A stretch of 11,329 nt of DNA from an uncultured Collinsella sp. (lineage in GTDB: Bacteria; Actinomycetota; Coriobacteriia; Coriobacteriales; Coriobacteriaceae): the NCBI GenBank assembly GCA_900548565.1, contig URKV01000055.1:1-11329 (forward strand), given 5' to 3'. Position numbers and translations under genes: made by a program. Positions 5,898-11,329 of this stretch are shown in pieces. Numbering within the stretch: the stretch's first letter is position 1; each line of letters opens with the position of its first letter. Under the pieces are notes generated by a model. It did no database searches and was not told the DNA's origin. It was given only the letters and a program-made list of their open reading frames with translations.

Positions 5898-6866
5898 ATG
5901 AACGTTTCACAAGCACTCGAATACGAGCGCCAGCCGTTTATTCCCATGTTTATCTATGGCGATCACGGCGCCATGGAGTCCGAGCGCCAGAAGGGCGAAG
6001 AGGCCCTCAAGGTGCTCGAGACCGAGTACTTTACCGCCGAGGACGACCCCGGCTTCGACTTTGCCACCGTGCGCGACCTGGCCGACCGCAACCGCGACCT
6101 GTGCGACCAGATTGGCGAGGCACGCCTGCGCAACGTGACGCCCGCGACGCTTTCGCGCGGCCTGTCCGATGCCGACACCTGCGCCGCCATCGGCAAGATG
6201 CAAAAGCGCGCCGCCGCGTCCGTCATGCGCGAAATCCGCGGCGACCGCGACGCGCTCGGCGTGGCGTACGCCCGCAAGCCTATTCAGGGCACGGTGCTCG
6301 GTATCGACATTGAGACCACCGGCCGTGCACCCGAGCGCGGCTATATCATCAACGTGGGCTGGGAGATCATGGACCTCACGAGCGACGCCGTCCCGCACGA
6401 CGCCGAGGCACACTACTGCGGTCTGCCCGACATCTACCGCGGCGAGGATGTACCGCTGTCGAATATCCACCACATCACCTGGGACGACATCGACGGCAAG
6501 AAGCCGTTCCGCGAGAACAAGGAGCTGCAGAAGCAGCTGCTCAAGCTCATGAAGAAGTACCCGTACATGGCACACAACGCCGCGTTTGAGGACAGCTGGT
6601 TCAAGATCCACCTGGACGGCTACGCCGAGGCACGCCGCGCCGGTAAGATCATCGTCATCGATTCACGCCAGATCTGCCGCAGTCTGGATGCCGACGTCCG
6701 CTCGCTCCCCCGCGAGTCCGCCCCCGCCGCGCTCGAAAACTGGGCGCGCCGCCGTGGAACCCTCGCCGCCGACGCCAACGAGCAGCACCTGGGCCTCGAC
6801 GACACCGACCTCATGCTCCGCACGGTTCAGGCCGAGTTCAACCTCAAGGACCTATTCGCGAAATAA
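5898..6866 (+). CDS. DEDDh 3'-5' exonuclease-like protein (DnaQ-type fold)
   Basis: A 322-residue protein. The C-terminal two thirds, from about residue 131, is a DnaQ-like exonuclease domain. Motif I is GIDIETTG with Asp137 and Glu139. Motif II is MAHNAAFEDSWF with Asp232. Motif III is HLGLDDTDLM with His297 and Asp302. All five DEDDh metal-site and catalytic residues can be assigned, so it is probably active on 3' ends of DNA or RNA using two metal ions. Motif II has one extra residue (HNAAFED instead of the usual HNAxFD). The N-terminal 130 residues are acidic and helical-looking and match no domain I recognise; they may bind a partner or substrate. There is no polymerase domain, so this is a stand-alone exonuclease. 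AAGGAG stands 7 bases before the ATG. It is a single-gene unit closed by a terminator. Confidence 0.88.
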   Translation: MNVSQALEYERQPFIPMFIYGDHGAMESERQKGEEALKVLETEYFTAEDDPGFDFATVRDLADRNRDLCDQIGEARLRNVTPATLSRGLSDADTCAAIGKMQKRAAASVMREIRGDRDALGVAYARKPIQGTVLGIDIETTGRAPERGYIINVGWEIMDLTSDAVPHDAEAHYCGLPDIYRGEDVPLSNIHHITWDDIDGKKPFRENKELQKQLLKLMKKYPYMAHNAAFEDSWFKIHLDGYAEARRAGKIIVIDSRQICRSLDADVRSLPRESAPAALENWARRRGTLAADANEQHLGLDDTDLMLRTVQAEFNLKDLFAK

Positions 6867-6931
6867 CCGATCCATCTGCGGGAGCGCCTGCCAGGCACAG
6901 CGCAATCCGTCTGGGCACACCGACACGCAGT

Positions 6932-6968
6932 AAACTAGGGCGCAGCCTTATGGCTGCACCCTAGTTTT
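6932..6968 (+). terminator. Intrinsic terminator after the exonuclease gene
   Basis: Positions 6932-6947 (AAACTAGGGCGCAGCC) pair with 6952-6967 over 16 positions with a single C-A mismatch, around a TTAT loop. The T-run at 6965-6968 completes a rightward intrinsic terminator about 65 bases past the stop codon. The symmetric A-run on the left makes it potentially bidirectional. It marks the edge of the AT-richer island. Confidence 0.88.
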
Positions 6969-7015
6969 CATCAAAACGAGCAAATACGCGTGCTTCACAT
7001 AGTCGGCAGGTTGGC

Positions 7016-7044
7016 CCACCTACATTTTTCGAGTTGTTCGGCCA
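7016..7044 (+). repeat. Island 29-bp motif, copy 1 (forward)
   Basis: Begins CCACCTACATTTTTCGAG and ends TTCGGCCA. It matches copy 2 (8649-8677) at 27 of 29 positions. It is the outer motif on the left side of the nuclease-like gene and is paired with reverse copy 3 about 130 bases inward. Confidence 0.85.
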
Positions 7045-7175
7045 GCTGAACCACTAGTCAAGGCCCCTTGAACCGCAATCGAAGCTAAAATCGCCTTAAT
7101 TTCGCAACCAAGCCCCATAAATCTACCTGAATCAATTCGAATAGGACGTTGCGATCGCACCATTCGTATAGGATA

Positions 7176-7204
7176 AGGCCGAATAACTCAAATTATGTTG
7201 GTGA
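7176..7204 (-). repeat. Island 29-bp motif, copy 3 (reverse, degenerate)
   Basis: Reads AGGCCGAATAACTC on the + strand and continues to ATGTTGGTGA. It matches the reverse complement of copy 1 at 22 of 29 positions and copy 4 at 23 of 29. It shares ATGTTGG with copy 4, where copies 1 and 2 have ATGTAGG. Confidence 0.6.
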
Positions 7205-7420
7205 GGCGTCTTGGCGATCGGCAAAATCGCTTAGAAGCTACGAATTCGCAACTAAAGTTCACCAAAAAAGGCGCAGCTGGCAGAAACCTCCCGAGCTGAA
7301 GCTGCTCCCTCGATACGACAGCTCAAAAGCCCCCCACCGTTCGCAGAAGATAAGCCGCGCCCCAATACCGTTACCCGAAGTTTCGGGCGAATGTGGCGTC
7401 CGCTATGCCATCATGCGCGT

Positions 7421-8629
7421 ATGGGAATCGTTCTATCACATACCACGGCACGCGCTGTATACCAAACAGCCAACTCGCTCGCAAGCTACGCGATCGATCC
7501 CATACCTATGGAAAAGATCAGGGTGTCTGCGCCGACCGCGTCCGACCTGGAAGCGGCACGAGCATGGCTCAACAGAAAGAATGTCGATTCTAAAAGCATC
7601 CATGTGCTGACGTTTTCCAATAATGCAAATAGGCACCGCAAGGGCTGCATCTGCCACTACACGCGCTATACGTTTGATGCAGAAAGCTACCTAGAACTCG
7701 AGCCGAACGTCTACATCATCGATATCAAGCTGTGCGCGTTAGAAGCAACAGCCGACCTCAACCTTTGGGAGCTCGTTGAGTATTACTTTGAAATCTGCGG
7801 GTCCTACGCGCTGGAAACGTCCGACGAAACTCAATATCGCGAACGCCCAGCCCTAACCAGCGTTGAAGAGCTCAGAGCCTTCTTTTCAGAGGCATCAGGG
7901 TATCGTGGGTCCAATAAAGCCCTTAAGGCACTTTCTTATGTACGCGGAGGCTGTCGCTCTCCACTCGAAACGGCTTTTGTCATGATGCTGACAATGCCCA
8001 AGTCAATGGGCGGCTTAGCCATACGTGCCATCAAAACGGATTATCCGATCCCAGTCCCCAAAAGATACGCCGCCCTAACGCGACGCACGGTTTTCTACCT
8101 CGACGCGCTGCTCGAAAACTCGATGACCGATATCGAATATAACGGCTTCTACCACGACGAGCCCGAGCAGCAATCAATTGACGAGGAACGCCGAAACACG
8201 CTGCGAAACATGGGATATGCCGTTATCACAGTTAGTCGTCATTCGTTTTTCAAGCAGTCCGCTTTTAGACGGGTCATGGAAGCGATTCGCATTCGCGAGA
8301 AGATCTGGCCCGGTCGACTCCCGGATAACTTCGCCATCCTGCAAGAAACTCTTCGTCAATTTGTCTTGCGGCGCTACTTCGAATACGGTCGCCGCGTCCT
8401 GGAGGCACTCAAAGAAGAAGAGGCCACCAAGCGCGAAATTGCAAGTCAATATCCGCAAACTGATGACCCGAGCATCAACGATGTGCCCGAACCCGACGAC
8501 ATGCAACACGTCGGGGCCCTTGCTGAGGAAATCAATGGGCCTTGGGAATGCGACATGTCCGCAAAAATCGATGAAAACCGCACGGAAGACGACACGATTA
8601 TTGATCTAATTGAGAATTCGCTCTTTTAA
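7421..8629 (+). CDS. Uncharacterised protein with DUF559/Vsr-like PD-(D/E)XK region and AbiEi-like N-terminus
   Basis: About 402 residues, not a named family. Numbering here is from an in-frame ATG at 7391. The N-terminal part opens with VLSHTTARAVYQ (14-25), like the start of AbiEi-type antitoxin/transcription-factor proteins and of a protein group common in Coriobacteriia. FEICGSYAL (133-141) is another block of that group. Residues 189-255 look like a restriction-endonuclease-like core. RSPLETAF gives Glu193, YLDALLENSMTDIEYNGFYHD gives Asp238, Glu249 and His255, and IDEERRNTLRNMGY (263-276) is followed by a strand VITVSR. This order matches DUF559/Vsr-type enzymes (D, then E-x-D-G-x-x-H, then D-x-x-R-x-x-x-L-x-x-x-G-Y), with Asn replacing the second acidic residue. 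Activity is therefore uncertain. The C-terminal 75 residues are acidic and probably disordered. I chose the ATG at 7421 because the recognisable fold begins there; 7391 is possible, and neither has a clear ribosome binding site. Codon use is less G+C-biased than its neighbours, suggesting transfer. Defence or regulation are guesses. Confidence 0.75.
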   Translation: MGIVLSHTTARAVYQTANSLASYAIDPIPMEKIRVSAPTASDLEAARAWLNRKNVDSKSIHVLTFSNNANRHRKGCICHYTRYTFDAESYLELEPNVYIIDIKLCALEATADLNLWELVEYYFEICGSYALETSDETQYRERPALTSVEELRAFFSEASGYRGSNKALKALSYVRGGCRSPLETAFVMMLTMPKSMGGLAIRAIKTDYPIPVPKRYAALTRRTVFYLDALLENSMTDIEYNGFYHDEPEQQSIDEERRNTLRNMGYAVITVSRHSFFKQSAFRRVMEAIRIREKIWPGRLPDNFAILQETLRQFVLRRYFEYGRRVLEALKEEEATKREIASQYPQTDDPSINDVPEPDDMQHVGALAEEINGPWECDMSAKIDENRTEDDTIIDLIENSLF

Positions 8630-8648
8630 ATGCGGTCTCCGCGGATGT

Positions 8649-8677
8649 CCACCTACATTTTTCGACTTATTCGGCCA
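8649..8677 (+). repeat. Island 29-bp motif, copy 2 (forward)
   Basis: Starts 20 bases after the stop codon of the nuclease-like gene and matches copy 1 at 27 of 29 positions, differing only at two bases in the middle. With copy 1 it forms direct repeats about 1.6 kb apart that bracket the gene. Confidence 0.85.
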
Positions 8678-8839
8678 CCGATGTGCCTGATTGGCCGCAG
8701 CAATGCTCAATATAACTTTAGATAAAACTGATTCTGCAGGAACTCCCGTAGAGAAAGAACTAATTCTCACGGTATTTAACAAGATAAAGTACAAATATGA
8801 ACAGCTCTAATGCTTCTCGAGACGGCTTTCTTAGCATGC

Positions 8840-8868
8840 TGGCCGAACATCTCGAAATATGTTGGCGA
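8840..8868 (-). repeat. Island 29-bp motif, copy 4 (reverse)
   Basis: Reads TGGCCGAACATCTCGAAA and continues to ATGTTGGCGA on the + strand. It matches the reverse complement of copy 1 at 24 of 29 positions. It forms an inverted pair with copy 2 across about 160 bases, echoing the pair formed by copies 1 and 3. Confidence 0.75.
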
Positions 8869-8944
8869 GCATTGCGTCGATGCATCCCAACCCACAGAAA
8901 ATCGCAGAGGCGGCAAACAGTCATCGAAATTATCGCAAATTGTA

Positions 8945-8972
8945 TTGACATATGAACATGCGCTCATATAAT
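8945..8972 (+). promoter_or_regulatory. Consensus promoter of the ArsR repressor operon
   Basis: A perfect -35 (TTGACA, 8945-8950) and a perfect -10 (TATAAT, 8967-8972) are separated by 16 bases. The spacer and the -10 are covered by an ArsR-type operator, so metal-free repressor bound there would exclude RNA polymerase. Transcription should begin near 8979. Confidence 0.9.
8949..8971. promoter_or_regulatory. ArsR/SmtB operator O1, overlapping the promoter
   Basis: The core ATATGAACATGCGCTCATAT (8950-8969) is an imperfect palindrome with ATATGA and TCATAT arms, the half-sites usual for ArsR/SmtB-family operators. It occupies the promoter spacer. Positions 8949-8971 are the exact reverse complement of 8983-9005. 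Confidence 0.85.
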
Positions 8973-8982
8973 CGGAAGTAAG

Positions 8983-9005
8983 TTATATGAGCGCATGTTC
9001 ATATG
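8983..9005. promoter_or_regulatory. ArsR/SmtB operator O2, in the repressor leader
   Basis: A 23-base exact inverted copy of O1, with an 11-base spacer between them. It lies between the expected transcription start and the ribosome binding site GAAAGGA (9005-9011). Two sites allow two repressor dimers. In RNA, O1 is mostly upstream of the start, so a large leader hairpin is not expected. Confidence 0.85.
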
Positions 9006-9018
9006 AAAGGATGTTGCA

Positions 9019-9384
9019 ATGAGCGACCACGCTGATGAAACAAAGACTGACATCGAGGCCACCGAACCCGTGATCCCCACCACCTGCTCGCCCGAGGACC
9101 TTCCCGACGAGGAGTTGCTGTACGACTTGGCCGACCTGTTCAAGGTCTTCAGCGACACCACGCGCATCAAGATTCTCTATGCCCTCATGGGCCGCGAGCT
9201 CTGCGTGGCCGACATCGCCGAGGCGACCGCAACCTCGCAGTCGGCAGTATCGCACCAGCTGCGCACCCTTAAGCAGTCGCACCTGGTCAAATTCCGCCGC
9301 GACGGCCGCAACATCCTCTACTCGCTTGCCGACGATCACGTCTACACCATGCTCAACCAGGGCATGAGCCATATCTGCGAATAG
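9019..9384 (+). CDS. ArsR/SmtB family zinc/cadmium-responsive repressor
   Basis: A 121-residue winged-helix repressor that binds DNA when metal-free and lets go on binding metal. The helix-turn-helix is around 64-88 (DIAEATATSQSAVSHQLRTL), followed by the beta-wing FRRDGRNILYSL. The C-terminal helix carries Asp105, His107, His118 and Glu121 with exactly the spacing of the SmtB alpha-5 zinc site, so Zn(II) sensing is expected. The alpha-3 ELCVAD keeps one Cys (Cys62), where CadC has two, so the CadC-type cadmium/lead site is incomplete; Cys23 in the N-terminal tail could add a ligand. Glu121, the last ligand, is the final residue. The ATG has AAAGGA 8 bases upstream. It autoregulates through O1/O2 and probably also controls the ATPase through O3. 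An HMA gene follows 63 bases later, in the same transcript. Confidence 0.93.
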   Translation: MSDHADETKTDIEATEPVIPTTCSPEDLPDEELLYDLADLFKVFSDTTRIKILYALMGRELCVADIAEATATSQSAVSHQLRTLKQSHLVKFRRDGRNILYSLADDHVYTMLNQGMSHICE

Positions 9385-9447
9385 CAACCAACCACGGTAC
9401 CAACGCGACCGGCACCCAGGTCGCCAACACAGGGAAAGGAACCCACC

Positions 9448-9666
9448 ATGAAAAAGCAGTTTAAGCTCGACGAGATCGACTGCGCCAACTGTGCGCGCGA
9501 GCTTCAGGACGAGCTGGCAAAACTCGAGGGCGTCAAATCCGTGTCCGTCAACTTTATGACCCAGAAGTTGACGCTCGAGGCCGATGACGCCGAGTTCGAC
9601 GAGGTGCTCAACCGCGTTGTAGAGTTTACGGCTGACGCCGAGCCGGACTGCGAGATCATTCTCTAG
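9448..9666 (+). CDS. Free-standing HMA (heavy-metal-associated) protein
   Basis: A 72-residue cytoplasmic ferredoxin-like HMA domain and nothing else. The metal loop is EIDCANCA with Cys12 and Cys15. It is the C-x-x-C of the usual G-M-T-C-x-x-C, with Asp before the first Cys, a version seen in zinc/cadmium ATPase HMA domains rather than copper chaperones. The VKSVSVNFMTQKLTLEAD stretch is the second and third strands, and the acidic tail ends EPDCEIIL with a further Cys68. GGGAAAGGA stands upstream of the ATG. In most CadA/ZntA pumps this domain is fused to the N-terminus of the ATPase; here the ATPase lacks it, so this protein probably delivers or senses metal for the pump in trans. Confidence 0.9.
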   Translation: MKKQFKLDEIDCANCARELQDELAKLEGVKSVSVNFMTQKLTLEADDAEFDEVLNRVVEFTADAEPDCEIIL

Positions 9667-9687
9667 CCTGCGCATACGCTGACCCTC

Positions 9688-9713
9688 AAGGCCGCGCTTG
9701 CCGCGGCCTTTGC
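9688..9713 (+). terminator. GC-rich hairpin between HMA and ATPase genes
   Basis: AAGGCCGCG (9688-9696) pairs perfectly with CGCGGCCTT (9702-9710) around CTTGC, followed only by TTTG. The stem is strong but the T-tract is short, so termination may be partial. It divides the repressor/HMA transcript from the ATPase, which has its own operator just downstream. Confidence 0.6.
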
Positions 9714-9723
9714 CCGCGAAATT

Positions 9724-9743
9724 ATATGAGCGGGTGTTCATAC
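9724..9743. promoter_or_regulatory. ArsR/SmtB operator O3, upstream of the ATPase
   Basis: ATATGAGCGGGTGTTCATAC matches O2 at 17 of 20 positions with both half-sites kept. A possible promoter (TTGCCG at 9698-9703 with ATTATA at 9721-9726, 17 apart) would be covered by it, though its -35 lies inside the preceding hairpin. This puts the ATPase under the same repressor. Confidence 0.8.
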
Positions 9744-9766
9744 ATTCAAATGGGAGGATACGAGTC

Positions 9767-11286
9767 ATGGCCACCGACGACCCCAAGAAGAAAAAGAAGA
9801 AGCGCAAGAAAAAAGAGTCACTCGAGCATAAGCGCAACCGCATCCTGGTAGCGCTGGGCATTTTTGCCGTGGTGTACGCCCTCGATGAGCTTGGCACCCT
9901 CGCCGCCGCGTTCGGCACCCCGGGCGACATCTACGCCAGCTTTGTGCTGTTCCTCGTGCCGTTTTTGATTGCCGGCTACGACGTACTGCAAAAGGCCTTC
10001 AATAACATCCGCCGCGGCAAGGCCTTCGATGAGAGTTTCCTTATGGCCGTCGCGACCATCGGCGCGTTTGCCATGGTGCTCTTCCCCGATGCCGACCCGC
10101 ACATGGCCGAAGGCGCCGCCGTCATGCTGTTCTACCAGGTCGGCGAGCTGTTCCAGGCATACGCCGTGGGCAAGAGCCGCAAGTCGATCAGCGCCATGAT
10201 GGACATCGCACCCGACTACGCTAACGTCGAGCAGCCCGACGGCACGCTCGAGCAGGTCTACCCCGATGACATTGCCGTCGGCACCGTGATCGTGGTCAAG
10301 CCCGGCGAGCGCGTGCCTATCGACGGCGTCATCGTCAAAGGCGAAACCCAGCTCGATACCGCCGCGCTCACGGGCGAGTCAGTCCCCCGCCCCGCCAAGT
10401 CCGGCGACGATATCATCAGCGGCTGCATCAACATGACGGGCCTCATCCACGTGCGCACCACCAAGCCCTTTGGCGAGTCCACCGTCGCGCGCGTCCTAGA
10501 GCTCGTGGAAAACGCCAGCGAAAAGAAGGCGCGCACCGAGAACTTCATCACGCGCTTTGCCCGCGTCTACACCCCCGCCGTCACCGGCGCGGCCGCGGTG
10601 CTCGCGCTCGGCGGCGGCCTGGTCACCGGTGCCTGGTCCGACTGGATTCTGCGCGGTCTGACCTTCCTGGTTGTCAGCTGCCCGTGCGCCCTCGTGATCA
10701 GTGTACCGTTGAGCTTCTTTGGCGGCATCGGCGGCGCGTCCAAGCTGGGCGTTCTCATCAAGGGTTCTAACTACCTCGAGGCGCTCGCCGACGTGGACAC
10801 CGTCGTCTTTGACAAGACGGGCACCCTCACCAACGGCACGTTCTCGGTGGTCGCGGTGCACCCCGAGGCTGGCTATACCGAGCAGTCGTTGCTTGAGGTC
10901 GCAGCCCTTGCGGAGTCGTTCTCCGATCACCCCATCGCGCAGTCCGTGCGCGTCGCCTACCAGGGCGAGGTCGACCCTAAGCGGGTGAGCGACTCCGCCA
11001 ACGACGCGGGCCACGGCGTGACGGCAATCATCGACGGCAAGCACGTCGTTGTTGGCAACGCAAAGATGCTCGCCGCGACCGGCGTTGAAGCACCGGATTG
11101 TGAGGTTGTCGGCACGATCCTCCACGTGCTCGTTGACGGCGTGTACGCCGGCCACATCGTGATTGCAGACACCGTAAAAGCCGATGCCGATCAGACGATC
11201 CGCGACCTGCACGCCGCCGGCGTCAAGCGCACCGTTATGCTCACGGGCGACCGCGAGGAAGTGGCTGCTGCGGTGGCCAAGCAGCC
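9767..11286 (+). CDS. P1B-type zinc/cadmium-transporting ATPase, 3' end cut off
   Basis: The first 506 residues of a heavy-metal pump that uses ATP to push Zn(II), Cd(II) or Pb(II) out of the cell. Helices lie at about 26-46, 54-75, 88-107, 113-131, 267-288 and 293-320. The actuator domain has TGES at 202-205. CPC (305-307) in helix 6, with the following S-V-P-L-x-F-F-G-G-I-G, marks the ZntA/CadA (P1B-2) group. The phosphorylated Asp is Asp349 in DKTGTLT. The nucleotide domain has SDHP (386-389) and GHG (415-417), and MLTGD ends at 495. The GDGxND hinge and last two helices are beyond the contig end. There is no N-terminal HMA domain; instead residues 7-16 are ten Lys/Arg in a row. The ATG at 9767 follows GGGAGGA. 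Residues after 507 in any translation come from adapter. Confidence 0.95.
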
Positions 11287-11329
11287 CTGTCTCTTATACA
11301 CATCTCCGAGCCCACGAGACTCCTGAGCA
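11287..11329 (-). other. Untrimmed Nextera i7 adapter (not genomic)
   Basis: Positions 11287-11305 are the 19-bp Tn5 mosaic end, continuing through the Nextera adapter to 11320 and then TCCTGAGC, the N704 index in sample-sheet orientation. It is the exact reverse complement of positions 3-45. It cuts the ATPase gene and adds a false C-terminus (CLLYTSPSPRDS) to it. Confidence 0.98.

Larger units (their letters stand above)
6969..7420. other. Non-coding left flank of the island
   Basis: About 450 bases without a supportable gene. The base composition is lower in G+C than the genes to the left. It holds two copies of the 29-bp island motif in opposite orientations (7016-7044 and 7176-7204) and a short palindrome, CCCGAA-GT-TTCGGG, at 7374-7387 just before the nuclease-like gene. 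A reading frame from 7149 is open but runs out of frame into the real gene and looks accidental. No convincing promoter was found. Confidence 0.6.
8630..8944. other. Non-coding right flank of the island
   Basis: About 315 AT-rich bases with no supported gene. It holds the forward motif copy 2 near its left end and the reverse copy 4 near its right end, mirroring the layout on the other side of the nuclease-like gene. No terminator with a clear stem and T-tract was found after the gene. A 52-codon frame (8797-8955) is open but has no ribosome binding site. Confidence 0.6.

Noticed and set aside
7149..7610. A 153-codon open frame overlapping the start of the nuclease-like gene
   Set aside because: It is in another frame, composition gives no coding signal, and the overlapped gene has recognisable protein blocks in its own frame.
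7016..8868. CRISPR array from the repeated 29-bp motif
   Set aside because: Only four copies, in alternating orientation, with irregular spacing from about 130 to 1400 bases, and no cas genes.
8797..8955. A 52-codon open frame (starting MNSSNASRD) in the right flank of the island
   Set aside because: There is no ribosome binding site, it runs into the ArsR promoter and operator O1, and motif copy 4 lies inside it. It could be a coding relic, but nothing shows it is expressed.
9698..9766. Earlier in-frame start for the P-type ATPase
   Set aside because: It would begin inside the intergenic hairpin and read through operator O3. The ATG at 9767 has GGGAGGA at good spacing.
8983..9930. A 315-codon leftward open frame across arsR, HMA and the ATPase start
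   Set aside because: It is the antisense of three genes with clear families, a common effect of high-GC codon bias. The same applies to long antisense frames at 569-1156, 2476-3210, 3718-4410, 4808-5662, 5907-6611 and 10496-11212.
1..11329. Terminal inverted repeats suggesting a Tn5-like composite transposon
   Set aside because: The inverted ends include the 19-bp Tn5 mosaic end but also the Nextera primer sequence and an i7 index, so they come from library preparation. No transposase gene is present.

Overview
The window is a whole contig from a high-GC bacterium, most likely a member of the Coriobacteriia close to Collinsella. That placement is an inference from codon and base use, the gene mix (a DUF1015-like protein, HdeD-like protein, YaiI/DUF188, a 10-TM ArsP_2-type exporter) and the style of the intergenic repeats. 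Both ends are untrimmed Illumina Nextera adapter carrying the i7 index N704 (positions 1-45 and 11287-11329). The first and last genes are therefore truncated by sequencing, and their terminal peptides are artefacts.

Left part (46-3168): the C-terminal end of an M20 metallopeptidase and a shortened DUF1015-like protein read rightwards and end at a strong terminator. Facing them is a leftward cluster of a nitroreductase followed by two tandem histidine-phosphatase paralogues. A 19-bp site resembling the DtxR/IdeR iron box lies upstream of the nitroreductase.

Middle (3433-6866): a six-helix HdeD/DUF308 membrane protein is followed without a gap by a YaiI/DUF188 protein. These converge on a leftward metal exporter with a very His-rich loop. 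The convergence zone holds two inverted copies of a hairpin repeat, one of which is an intrinsic terminator. A DEDDh 3'-5' exonuclease-like gene reads rightwards from the exporter's divergent side and ends at a terminator.

Island (about 6970-8940): a visibly AT-richer stretch holds one gene of about 400 codons. Its N-terminal part is loosely AbiEi-like and its C-terminal part carries a DUF559/Vsr-like PD-(D/E)XK signature. Four copies of a 29-bp motif flank it, two on each side in the same forward-then-reverse arrangement. This is the least explained part of the window.

Right part (8945-11286): a zinc/cadmium resistance locus. It has an SmtB-type ArsR repressor with a complete alpha-5 metal site, a free-standing 72-residue HMA protein, and a P1B-type ATPase that lacks its own HMA domain and starts with a polybasic tail. 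A consensus promoter overlaps one operator. A second, exactly inverted copy precedes the repressor's ribosome binding site, and a third near-copy precedes the ATPase, so the repressor probably controls both transcription units.
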